DNA of 64,000 nucleotides from NCBI GenBank assembly GCA_943787575.1, contig CALSMY010000003.1, forward strand, positions 1-64,000, in the 5' to 3' direction. The notes below the pieces were generated by a model. The model searched no databases. It was not told the origin of the DNA and worked only from the letters and a program-made list of their open reading frames with translations. The first letter of the stretch is position 1; each line of letters begins with the position of its first letter. The position numbers were made by a program, and so were the translations under genes. Positions 18,821-26,597 of the stretch are shown here, piece after piece. This DNA comes from an uncultured Opitutales bacterium. GTDB lineage: Bacteria; Verrucomicrobiota; Verrucomicrobiia; Opitutales; Seribacteraceae.

Positions 18821-19867
18821 TTAGGATAAGGTGGCTAGATCAATAACAAATCTATATTTAACATCGCTTTGACGCATCCGTTCAAAAGCTTCGTTGATCT
18901 CATCCATTCGTATAAGCTCTACCTCAGAAAGAATGTTTTTATCACCGCAAAAATTGAGCATTTCTTGCGTTTCCGCAATCCCTCCAATCAAAGAACCTGC
19001 AAGGGTGCGCCTTCCAAAAATTAATTGAGCCGCATTTATTTTACTTAATGGCTCAATAGCACCGACTACACACATCGTTCCATCAGTCTTAAGCAATTCA
19101 AGGAAGGGCGTGAGGTCGTGATCTACGGGTATGGTATTAAGTAAAAAATCAAAGGACCCCGCTTCTTTAGTTAATGCATCAACAGAAGAGGAGAGAAGAA
19201 CCTCATTGGCACCTAGCATTCTGGCATCCTCTCCTTTTTGTTCGGATGATGTAATCATGGTAACCTGGGCACCAAGAGCACGGGCGAATTTTACCCCCAT
19301 ATGTCCAAGACCACCCAAGCCAATTACTCCCACTTTTTGATTTGGGCCAATATTCCAGTTTCGCAAGGGAGAATAGGTGGTGATTCCAGCACAGAGCAAT
19401 GGTGCAATGCCGGGACCTGTTAAGGAGTCAGGAATGTGCAGGACAAAAGATTCTTTCGCCACCACACTGGTAGAATATCCACCATAAGTAAAACCGCCTG
19501 GGTCTGAAGTTTCAGAATTGTAGGTGGCGGTAAATCCATTGAGGCAATATTGCTCGAGGCCTTTTTCGCAGTTTCCACAGATTCCACAGGAATCAACTAA
19601 GCATCCAATGGCCGCACGATCACCAGCCTTGAAGTTTTTCACTGCTGAGCCAACTTCAGTGACCCGACCCACAATCTCATGACCAGGAACCACGGGGTAA
19701 TTAGTCATACCCCAGTCGTTGTTAACAAAATGAATATCGGTGTGACAGACCCCGCAATGTTCGATAGCAATTTGAACATCGTTTGGTCCGACTGGACGGC
19801 GTTCGATGTTCGTTGGAATAACTCGAGCCTTTGGTTCGGACGCAGAATAGGATTTTATTATACTCAT
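18821..19867 (-). CDS. Zinc-dependent alcohol dehydrogenase, YahK/cinnamyl-alcohol type
   Basis: A 348-residue medium-chain dehydrogenase/reductase. The catalytic zinc site is CGVCHTDIH with GHEIVG, the structural zinc site is CGICGNCEKGLEQYC, and the NAD(P) motif is GLGGLGHMGVKFA. The combination matches the YahK/AdhC-like cinnamyl alcohol dehydrogenase group, NADP-dependent reductases of aldehydes with broad substrate range. The ATG at 19867 is preferred over the TTG immediately before it. It stands alone, with the desaturase gene upstream on the same strand. Confidence 0.9.
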   Translation of the reverse strand: MSIIKSYSASEPKARVIPTNIERRPVGPNDVQIAIEHCGVCHTDIHFVNNDWGMTNYPVVPGHEIVGRVTEVGSAVKNFKAGDRAAIGCLVDSCGICGNCEKGLEQYCLNGFTATYNSETSDPGGFTYGGYSTSVVAKESFVLHIPDSLTGPGIAPLLCAGITTYSPLRNWNIGPNQKVGVIGLGGLGHMGVKFARALGAQVTMITSSEQKGEDARMLGANEVLLSSSVDALTKEAGSFDFLLNTIPVDHDLTPFLELLKTDGTMCVVGAIEPLSKINAAQLIFGRRTLAGSLIGGIAETQEMLNFCGDKNILSEVELIRMDEINEAFERMRQSDVKYRFVIDLATLS

Positions 19868-19973
19868 CAATTGCTCTTGCTATCCCATCAGTGGGAAATG
19901 GCAAGGCAATGGGTAAATCCGAAGAATAAAAATTGTTTGATCCAGCAGACAGAAGTGTGTCGAGAAAATGGAC

Positions 19974-21112
19974 TTATGCAGTAGCTAATTTGCCTGCGGA
20001 TTCAATTTCTTGAACGATGGTACGAACCTCAGAACGTAATTCGTTCATGGTGCCTTTGGAGATCTCAATTTTCTCGCGAATAGCAGTTTGTAATTCTTGA
20101 TGAATCTCAGAGAGACGATCCCCAAACTTTTCCAGGTTTGCAGAGGCTTGGTCTATCAACTCAGAACTCTTATTTTGAGCGGACTTAAAAGAGGATAGTT
20201 GATTTTTAACAATACGAGAAATTTCTTTGGTTTCTGCAAGCAAGATCCGTTCATTTGGAACGCGCTTAAGGTTGTTGGTGAGACCAAGCTTGGAAAGGGT
20301 CCAAATAATCCATTTTGAGGGATCAAGTTGCCAGGGTTTTACACCGTTTCGGTAGTCCCATGCAAACTCGTGGTGGTAGTTGTGGTAGCCTTCTCCCATC
20401 GTGAAGATTGCTGCAATCCAGCTGTCACGGGCGAATGTTCGGTAGAGTAGGGGCGTTCGCCAATCATGTGGCATAGGGAGTTAATACAAAATGTGGCGTG
20501 TTGGACCAATACAACCCGTGCAACTCCAGGTATGAGGAAGCCGCCTAGTGCACCAACTGCAGGGGAAAGGTTGCCCGAAAATACTGCGTAATAATAGCCG
20601 ATTAGAGAGGGAACGATGAAACTGACGATAAAGGAAATAGCATGAACCCACTTATGCTGCCAAGCTACCAACTTATCGTTAAGAAGGTCGTGTACATTGT
20701 CGAAGGGTGGTTCCGGTTTTAGCTTAAACATTAACCAACCCATGTGAGCCCAGAAAAACCCTTTAGTAATGTCGTAGGGATCGTCATCTGTGTCCACATG
20801 TTTGTGGTGTTTGCGATGTTCGGAACTCCACCATACGGCTGAATTTTCAAAAGCGGCAGCACCGAAGAGAAGAACAAACAATTTAACCGGCCATTTTGCT
20901 TGGAAAGCTTTGTGAGAAAAGAGACGATGGTAACCCACTGTTATGCTCATTCCTGTGGCTAAGTAGAAAAATAAAAAGACACCAAAAAGGAACCAGTCCC
21001 AGCCGAAAGTCCAGAAGTAGTAAGGCACTGCAGATACGGTGAGTAAGGCAGTAAAGATGAGAAATCCGCTGGTCACCCATTCCACACGATTGAAAGGTAT
21101 ATTTTTGAACAT
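19974..21112 (-). CDS. Acyl-CoA (delta-9) fatty acid desaturase, frameshifted, with coiled-coil tail
   Basis: A membrane di-iron desaturase with all three histidine boxes: HRLFSH, EHRKHHKH and HNYHHEF. The first two boxes lie in the frame starting at 21112. The third lies in a second frame ending at 19974. The frames meet near 20443, where one extra A (ACC GAA ACA) would restore RPYSTE followed by TFARDSWIAA. After the desaturase core there is an unusual tail of about 95 residues of heptad-like helix (FKSAQNKSSELIDQASANLE). The enzyme inserts a cis double bond into saturated acyl-CoA. I list it as a coding gene because a single-base change restores the whole protein. Confidence 0.82.
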
Positions 21113-21292
21113 ATTATATAAGTTTAGTAAAAATAGTAATTATGGCGAACATTAAAATGGCTGCTTCCAATGAGGATGCAGAGATAATTAAGCTACTTGG
21201 AAAAAGAAATTACTTGTTAGCCGTTCGATATAGATTACTACTAAATATGCCTATTGGGGCATTTTACAAACAATTCAAAAAACCATTGTGCT

Positions 21293-21448
21293 ATGAATAA
21301 AATAAAAATCATCATTTCAGGAATCCTTGTATCCAGTCTTCTCTCATTATCCGGATGTTATGTTACCAAAGCTGGAAATTATGTTTCTGAAAAATCCAAA
21401 GCTGCTTGGTCCGGTACTAAATCGTTTTTCGGTGCAGACGAAGAATAA
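21293..21448 (+). CDS. Small lipoprotein
   Basis: A 51-residue protein with a basic start, a hydrophobic stretch and the lipobox LSGC, so the mature form is only about 31 residues. The mature part (KAGNYVSEKSKAAWSGTKSFFGADEE) closely resembles the segment just after the lipobox of the next gene, where a longer lipoprotein reads NYLVEKSKGAYNYTKEVIG. The start at 21293 is fixed by the signal sequence. It lies 15 bases upstream of the ThuA-domain gene and is likely co-transcribed. The function is unknown. Confidence 0.7.
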   Translation: MNKIKIIISGILVSSLLSLSGCYVTKAGNYVSEKSKAAWSGTKSFFGADEE

Positions 21449-21463
21449 TTATTTGTATATTTT

Positions 21464-22642
21464 ATGAAATCCTCCCTCCTGTTAAGCTTACTTTATTCTT
21501 TTATCCTTCTTGGTGTTTCTTCTTGCTCACTTTCTGAGGTTGGCAACACCATCAAATCCAAAACGGTACAAGGATCGAACTACCTCGTAGAAAAATCTAA
21601 GGGCGCATACAATTACACCAAAGAAGTTATAGGTTTGGGTGATGATGAACCTGTGGATCCATCGATTCTATATCTGAAAGGAAAAAGAGGGCCAGGGAAA
21701 GGGAAGACCGTTGTTCTTATTTCAGGGGATGAAGAGTATCGAACTGAGGAGAGTATGCCTATGCTTGCCAAAATTTTGGCAGAAAGGCACGGATTTACCT
21801 GCAAAGTTCTATTTTCTTGGGACGAGGGAGGAAATTATATTGATCCAGATAACCACAGAGGGGTTAAAGGTTGGCACCACTTGGATAAGGCAGACCTCAT
21901 GATTATTGGTACTCGTTTTCGCGACCCATCTACCGAAGATGCCAAGCATATCACCCGATTCCTCAACGATGGAAAGCCCATTATTGGCATACGTACCTCC
22001 ACTCATGCATTCAAATGGTTGGACGATCGTTCCTTTGGTGGAAAAATCACCTTTAAGGAATTTGGTCCCAAGGTGATGGGCGAAGGTTGGGTTAGCCATC
22101 ATGGTAAGCATAAGGTCGAGGGAGCCCGTGGCGTGGTCGAACCAGCCAATGCCAAGCATCCAATTTTACGCAGTGTGAAGGATGTTTTTGGGCCATCAGA
22201 TGTCTATGGGATCAATGCCTTGACTTCAAAGGATACAATATTACTCCGAGGACAGGTAACCGAAAACCTGAATCCCAATTCAAAACCTGTTGCCAATAAA
22301 AATAAACCAATGCAACCCCTTGCATGGCTCCATACCTATGTTTCCCCAAATGCATCAAAAGGCACGACTTTTTGTACCACGATGGGTGCATCTGTCGATT
22401 TGGTGAGCGAGGATTTGCGCCGCCTTATTGTAAATGCCACCTATCACTTGTGCGGGCTTGAGGTTCCTCAGAAGGCGGATGCTGCTTATGTTGATCCCTT
22501 CTATCCGTCCTTTTACGGTTATACCAAGAATCAGAAGAATTATTGGAAGTTAGAGAACATGCAACCAGATGACTACGGATTGGGGAAATCTCCCCAGGCT
22601 GCAGATCCTAAGGGTTCTCCAAAGTGGCCTTTCCGGGATTAA
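21464..22642 (+). CDS. ThuA-domain lipoprotein
   Basis: A 392-residue lipoprotein (lipobox VSSC near residue 21) with a short helical module shared with the preceding small lipoprotein. A ThuA-like (trehalose-utilisation type, class-I-amidotransferase-like fold) domain follows from about residue 80: KTVVLISGDEEYRTEESMP, DKADLMIIGTRFRDP, GKPIIGIRTSTHAF. ThuA-domain proteins are abundant in Verrucomicrobiota and Planctomycetota and associated with sugar metabolism, though activity is seldom known. The protein would be anchored to the inner or outer membrane facing the periplasm. Confidence 0.85.
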   Translation: MKSSLLLSLLYSFILLGVSSCSLSEVGNTIKSKTVQGSNYLVEKSKGAYNYTKEVIGLGDDEPVDPSILYLKGKRGPGKGKTVVLISGDEEYRTEESMPMLAKILAERHGFTCKVLFSWDEGGNYIDPDNHRGVKGWHHLDKADLMIIGTRFRDPSTEDAKHITRFLNDGKPIIGIRTSTHAFKWLDDRSFGGKITFKEFGPKVMGEGWVSHHGKHKVEGARGVVEPANAKHPILRSVKDVFGPSDVYGINALTSKDTILLRGQVTENLNPNSKPVANKNKPMQPLAWLHTYVSPNASKGTTFCTTMGASVDLVSEDLRRLIVNATYHLCGLEVPQKADAAYVDPFYPSFYGYTKNQKNYWKLENMQPDDYGLGKSPQAADPKGSPKWPFRD

Positions 22643-22745
22643 TTTAGTTTTTAAAGTCTATTCAGCCTCCCATTTCTACTTAGGTTTCAGTTTTTTCTGA
22701 ACCCCCTTACCGGTAGATTGGTCTATGCATTGAATTGTTTGAGTT

Positions 22746-23381
22746 ATGCCTGAAACAGAAATCATTCTAATCCGTCACGGAGAAACCGAATGGAACCTGA
22801 CAGGTCGTTGGCAGGGGCATGCTGACTCGGCTCTTAGTCCAAGAGGTATTGCTCAGGCTCAAGCTTTAGGGGAAAGGATGAAGGGCGAGGAGGTTGATGT
22901 GGTATATGTAAGTGATTTGGAGCGTGCTTTGCATACATCTCGTCTGGTTGGTAATCCTAGTGGTTGGCAACCCCGAACTATGCCAGGGTTGCGAGAGAGA
23001 GATCTCGGGGTTCTCGAAGGATTGACAACTGATGAAATGCGAGAAAGTCAACCAAGAGCATTTCAATCATTTATGGAAGATGGTCCAAGTTACCAACCAC
23101 CTGGAGGAGAGAGTTTTCAACAGTTTTTTGATCGTTGTTCTCTTGCTATTGAGACCCTGGCCAATGAGCATCCTGGGCAAAAGGTTGTAGCTGTGACCCA
23201 TGGAGGTGTCCTCGGCGCAGTATTTAGAAAGGTTTTAAAAATCTCTCTTGAAGCTGAAAGAAATTTTCTTTTGCTTAATTGTTCGATTAACAGGATCCAA
23301 AAGTCGCAAGTTAATTGGAATCTTGTCAGTTGGGGAGATGTCGCACACCTACAGGGCTTAGACTCTTTGGACGATTCCTAG
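22746..23381 (+). CDS. Histidine phosphatase family protein (phosphoglycerate-mutase-like)
   Basis: A 211-residue protein with the catalytic LIRHGETEWN motif (phospho-accepting His), GRWQGHADSALSPRG, the proton-donor region ERDLGVLEGLT and the second catalytic His in AVTHGGVLG. This is the GpmB/CobC-like branch of the histidine phosphatase superfamily. The branch includes phosphatases of sugars, nucleotides and alpha-ribazole phosphate, so the substrate is open. ATG 22746 is three bases after the only TTG upstream and fits the family N-terminus exactly. Confidence 0.9.
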   Translation: MPETEIILIRHGETEWNLTGRWQGHADSALSPRGIAQAQALGERMKGEEVDVVYVSDLERALHTSRLVGNPSGWQPRTMPGLRERDLGVLEGLTTDEMRESQPRAFQSFMEDGPSYQPPGGESFQQFFDRCSLAIETLANEHPGQKVVAVTHGGVLGAVFRKVLKISLEAERNFLLLNCSINRIQKSQVNWNLVSWGDVAHLQGLDSLDDS

Positions 23382-23383
23382 GT

Positions 23384-23497
23384 TATATATTTACCAGCTC
23401 TTCAAAGGATATTAGTTTAATCTTTTAATCCTACAGGTTATACTTAAAAAAATACGTAATAACAGATAATATTTAGAAAATTGTCGGTAAATATATA
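23384..23497. repeat. 12-bp inverted repeat in the leader of the small paralogue genes
   Basis: TATATATTTACC at 23384-23395 is the reverse complement of GGTAAATATATA at 23486-23497, with about 90 bases between. The arms are AT-rich, so chance is possible, but both end in the same CC/GG boundary. Confidence 0.35.
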
Positions 23498-23501
23498 TAA
23501 A

Positions 23502-23531
23502 AATGATGTATTATTTGATAAATGCATCATT
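23502..23531 (+). promoter_or_regulatory. Hairpin just upstream of the first small paralogue gene
   Basis: AATGATGTAT at 23502-23511 pairs with ATGCATCATT at 23522-23531 (nine Watson-Crick pairs and one G-U) around a ten-base loop. It ends 19 bases before the preferred ATG at 23551 and would cover an earlier in-frame ATG at 23503. It may control translation of the small gene. Confidence 0.35.
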
Positions 23532-23550
23532 TGAGGCTATATTGTGGTAT

Positions 23551-23793
23551 ATGAAAATTGATCCAAAACACGACCTTTTTGAATTTCATTTTCATTACCA
23601 TATTGAGGACTCCGCTTGTTTCTCTGACAAATACTTTTTGGCTCATGATTTTGATGAAGCCAAAGAGATGTTTGATTATGCATGTAGCAAACGGGCATCC
23701 TCTGCCTTATTGGACAAAGTGGAAAAATGGAATCGTTGGGCTGATCGCTGGGAGGAAGTCGACCTTCCCACATCTGACCCTTCTTTGAACTGA
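23551..23793 (+). CDS. Small protein with RWADRW motif, first of a tandem pair
   Basis: An 80-residue protein, MKIDPKHDLFEFHFHYHIED at the start and VEKWNRWADRWEEVD at the end. Start 23551 was chosen by alignment with the downstream paralogue, whose homology begins at the equivalent Met; an upstream ATG (23503) would add 16 unmatched residues inside a hairpin. The N-terminal half alternates charged and aromatic residues as in a beta-hairpin, followed by a helix (FDEAKEMFDYACSKRA) and the Trp-rich motif. I do not recognise a family. No signal peptide. Confidence 0.6.
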   Translation: MKIDPKHDLFEFHFHYHIEDSACFSDKYFLAHDFDEAKEMFDYACSKRASSALLDKVEKWNRWADRWEEVDLPTSDPSLN

Positions 23794-23805
23794 TATGATC
23801 GAGTA

Positions 23806-23835
23806 TTCCCCTGCTGCAGCAGGGGAATTTCTTTC
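23806..23835 (+). terminator. Rho-independent terminator between the two small paralogues
   Basis: Positions 23806-23827 form a perfect 22-base palindrome, TTCCCCTGCTG and its complement, followed by TTTCTTT. It starts 12 bases after the stop of the first paralogue. It makes an in-frame upstream start for the second paralogue (23795) unlikely. Confidence 0.85.
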
Positions 23836-23899
23836 ATTTGTGAATAACTTTTATGCTTTTCATTTGCGTAGTCATTTTTTCCACACTCTCTTAACAAAT

Positions 23900-24151
23900 A
23901 TGGGTAAAAAAGATCCAGAGGACGAAGTCTTCGAATTTCGTATAAAATTTTATCACTCTGGCTCTGAGTTTGTAAACGAGCGTCATTTTATCGCTTTGAA
24001 CCATTCATTAGCTTTGGAAATGTTTGAATTTGCATCGAGAAAAGACTCCATGGAAGTGGAGATCATTGGTTTAGAAAAGTGGAATCGATGGGCAAATCGC
24101 TGGGAATCAAGCGAGGAGTTAGTAGAAGAAGAGGTCGGTTTAGTTTCCTAA
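23900..24151 (+). CDS. Small protein with RWANRW motif, second of a tandem pair
   Basis: An 83-residue protein paralogous to the gene ending at 23793. MGKKDPEDEVFEFRIKFYHS parallels MKIDPKHDLFEFHFHYH, the helix LALEMFEFASRKDS parallels AKEMFDYACSKRAS, and LEKWNRWANRWESSE parallels VEKWNRWADRWEEVD. Start 23900 follows a terminator hairpin, so it probably has its own promoter in the 65 bases between. The tail is acidic. The function is unknown. Confidence 0.62.
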   Translation: MGKKDPEDEVFEFRIKFYHSGSEFVNERHFIALNHSLALEMFEFASRKDSMEVEIIGLEKWNRWANRWESSEELVEEEVGLVS

Positions 24152-24181
24152 TTGATCTGACATTTTATCTGGCTGAGGCTC

Positions 24182-24200
24182 GTTACTTTGTAACTTTTTT
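24182..24200 (+). terminator. Weak terminator-like hairpin
   Basis: GTTAC-TTT-GTAAC (24182-24194) is followed by six Ts. The stem is only five pairs, but the position 30 bases after the second paralogue and before tgt fits a terminator. Confidence 0.35.
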
Positions 24201-24258
24201 CTTATTGAATTAAATATCGCTTTTACCTTTGCATAGCTAATCCGTATTCTGGTTGGGA

Positions 24259-25419
24259 ATGATTTCTCCTCCTAACATGCCAGCCTCTTCAAACTTCCGC
24301 ATTGAATCTGATTGCTCAGATCAAACCGGGCCTCGAGCTGGTAGCCTTGATCTACCCAGGGGGTCTGTTCCCACTCCTGTATTTATGCCGGTGGGTACGC
24401 AGGCAACGGTAAAAGGAACTTTACCGGGAGACTTGAAAGAAGTGGTGCGTGCTCCCATTATTTTGGGCAATACTTATCATTTAAACCTCAGACCGGGAGT
24501 GGAGGTAGTACGCCAAGCGGGTGGCCTGGCAGATTTCATGAACTGGGATGGCCCGGTGCTTACCGATAGTGGTGGTTTCCAGGTATTCAGCCTTTCGAAG
24601 TTAAGAAAAATCAATGATGAAGGTGTGCGTTTTCGTTCCCACCTTGATGGCCGGGAAATTTTCCTTGGTCCCCGTGAGGCTGTGGCCATTCAAGACGGGC
24701 TTCGTTCTGACATAGCGATGTGCCTGGATGTATGTCCGGCAGCAGACGACTCTCAACAGGAAGTTGAAAGTGCGGTCAACCGTACTTCTTTATGGGCCCG
24801 TGCTTGCCAGCAGGCTTGGGAAGAGGGAACAGGTCCGAAGGAGGGGAGGAATCTATTTGGTATTGTTCAGGGTGGAAGGTTTGAGGAAATGCGCCGGCAA
24901 TCGGCCGAACAATTGATTGAGTTGAATTTCCCAGGTTATGCAGTGGGTGGAGTAAGTGTGGGAGAAACCGAAGAGGAAATGCTCGAACAGGTAAACTGGA
25001 CCACCAGGGTACTACCTGTACAAAAGCCAAGGTATGTAATGGGTGTTGGCACCCCCCCTCAGCTTTTAAGAATGATCGGAATGGGAGCGGATATGTTTGA
25101 TTGTGTGATGCCAAGCCGAGCGGCCCGCCATGGGATGGCTTACACATCAACCGGCACTCTAAATTTACGAAACGAAAAATTTAAAGAGGATTACAGCCCG
25201 CTGGATGAAAATTCAGATTGTGCAGCATCCCGCGAATTTTCGAAGTCCTACTTGCGACACCTTATTCAGGCAAAGGAATCGCTTGCTGGTACCATCCTCA
25301 CCCTGCACAACCTGCGCTTTTTCGTTTCGTTGATGGAGGAGGCGAGGAAGCAGATATTGAAGGGAGAGTTCGAGCGTTGGTCGGATCGTTGGATTTGTAG
25401 TTATAACTCGGGGGCTTAG
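24259..25419 (+). CDS. tgt: Queuine tRNA-ribosyltransferase with a degenerate zinc site
   Basis: tRNA-guanine transglycosylase, which exchanges G34 for preQ1 in tRNAs with GUN anticodons. Substrate-site motifs are present: TDSGGFQVFSL, FGIVQGG, GYAVGGVSVGE and the nucleophile Asp region DMFDCVMPSRAARHG. In bacterial Tgt a CxCxxC plus His holds a structural zinc. Here the segment is NSDCAASREFS, so the first and third Cys are Ser while the His in TLHNLRFF remains. The C-terminus (EFERWSDRW) is unusual and echoes the motif of the two small genes upstream. ATG 24259 is preferred to the TTG at 24253; ATG 24277 is also possible. Confidence 0.9.
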   Translation: MISPPNMPASSNFRIESDCSDQTGPRAGSLDLPRGSVPTPVFMPVGTQATVKGTLPGDLKEVVRAPIILGNTYHLNLRPGVEVVRQAGGLADFMNWDGPVLTDSGGFQVFSLSKLRKINDEGVRFRSHLDGREIFLGPREAVAIQDGLRSDIAMCLDVCPAADDSQQEVESAVNRTSLWARACQQAWEEGTGPKEGRNLFGIVQGGRFEEMRRQSAEQLIELNFPGYAVGGVSVGETEEEMLEQVNWTTRVLPVQKPRYVMGVGTPPQLLRMIGMGADMFDCVMPSRAARHGMAYTSTGTLNLRNEKFKEDYSPLDENSDCAASREFSKSYLRHLIQAKESLAGTILTLHNLRFFVSLMEEARKQILKGEFERWSDRWICSYNSGA

Positions 25420-25474
25420 TCTTGACTATGAGTCTCTGATGAAGCAGTTTCATCTCTCGTCTTCGGACATTAAG

Positions 25475-25553
<79 letters not shown>

Positions 25554-25571
25554 TTTTTTCTTCCTTCTCCC

Positions 25572-25593
25572 CCTTCTCGAAAAGAAGGTTTTC
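25572..25593 (+). terminator. Terminator after tRNA-Pro
   Basis: CCTTCT (25572-25577) pairs with AGAAGG (25583-25588) around a five-base loop, followed by TTTTC. It lies 18 bases after the tRNA. Confidence 0.6.
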
Positions 25594-25634
25594 AAATCCT
25601 CACCATCTGCTAGAAAAGAACCTTTGCGCAATTT

Positions 25635-26567
25635 ATGAAAACTCTAGTAACAGGAGGAGCCGGTTTCCTTGGTAGTCACATTTGTGAACGTTTGCTCGAT
25701 CAGGGGCATGAAGTCATATGCTTGGATAATTTTTTTACAGGCAGTAAGCAAAATGTCGCTCATCTGCAGGATTATGCCAATTTCGAACTTCTTCGTCACG
25801 ATGTGATTGATCCGTTTAAGGTAGAGGTCGATCGAATTTACAATATGGCCTGTCCGGCATCTCCGGTTCATTACCAGTATAATCCGATTAAAACGGTAAA
25901 GACTTCGGTGATGGGGGCGATTAACTGTTTGGGCTTGGCTAAGCGGGTTGGGGCACGCATTTTGCAGGCATCCACCTCCGAGGTTTACGGAGATCCGGAA
26001 ATACACCCTCAGCCCGAAAGCTATCGGGGAAATGTTAATCCGATTGGTACGCGTGCTTGTTATGACGAAGGAAAGCGTTGTGCTGAGACTTTATTTTTTG
26101 ATTATCACCGGGAAAACCAGGTGGATATACGAGTGGTCCGTATTTTTAATACTTATGGACCCCGTATGGCACCAGATGATGGCCGGGTGGTTTCCAACTT
26201 TATCGTACAGGCTCTCAAGGGGGAGGACCTGACTATCTACGGGGACGGATCTCAGACCCGTTCTTTTTGCTTTGTCGACGATTTGGTGGAAGCAATCCTT
26301 CGTACCATGGAACAGGAGGAAACTGTTGGCCCGATAAATATTGGAAATCCAGTTGAGTTCACGATCCGCGAATTGGCTGAGCAGGTACTCAAACAGGTGG
26401 GTTCATCTTCCAAGCTTGTGGAAATGCCCCTACCTTCGGATGATCCTACTCAACGAAAGCCCGATATTTCCCTTGCCCGAAAAGCCTTAGGCTGGGAACC
26501 CAAAGTCCAATTGGCCGACGGATTGGAGCTTGCTATTCCTTATTTTCGCGAGGCTATATCTCGCTAG
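25635..26567 (+). CDS. UDP-glucuronate decarboxylase (UDP-xylose synthase) family
   Basis: A 310-residue short-chain-dehydrogenase-type sugar nucleotide enzyme. NAD is bound by [17 protein letters not shown], and the catalytic Tyr/Lys pair is in [11 protein letters not shown]. Family markers are [20 protein letters not shown] and [15 protein letters not shown], which match UXS enzymes that convert UDP-glucuronate to UDP-xylose via NAD-linked oxidation and decarboxylation. The product would feed surface polysaccharide synthesis. It is a single gene 30 bases upstream of secA on the same strand. Confidence 0.9.
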   Translation: MKTLVTGGAGFLGSHICERLLDQGHEVICLDNFFTGSKQNVAHLQDYANFELLRHDVIDPFKVEVDRIYNMACPASPVHYQYNPIKTVKTSVMGAINCLGLAKRVGARILQASTSEVYGDPEIHPQPESYRGNVNPIGTRACYDEGKRCAETLFFDYHRENQVDIRVVRIFNTYGPRMAPDDGRVVSNFIVQALKGEDLTIYGDGSQTRSFCFVDDLVEAILRTMEQEETVGPINIGNPVEFTIRELAEQVLKQVGSSSKLVEMPLPSDDPTQRKPDISLARKALGWEPKVQLADGLELAIPYFREAISR

Positions 26568-26597
26568 CCATTTGCTTCCGTACCGACCCTTTTTCAT

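Noticed and set aside
23795-23899. Upstream start for the second small paralogue
   Set aside because: The extension would be translated through a perfect terminator palindrome, and the paralogue shows no matching sequence there.
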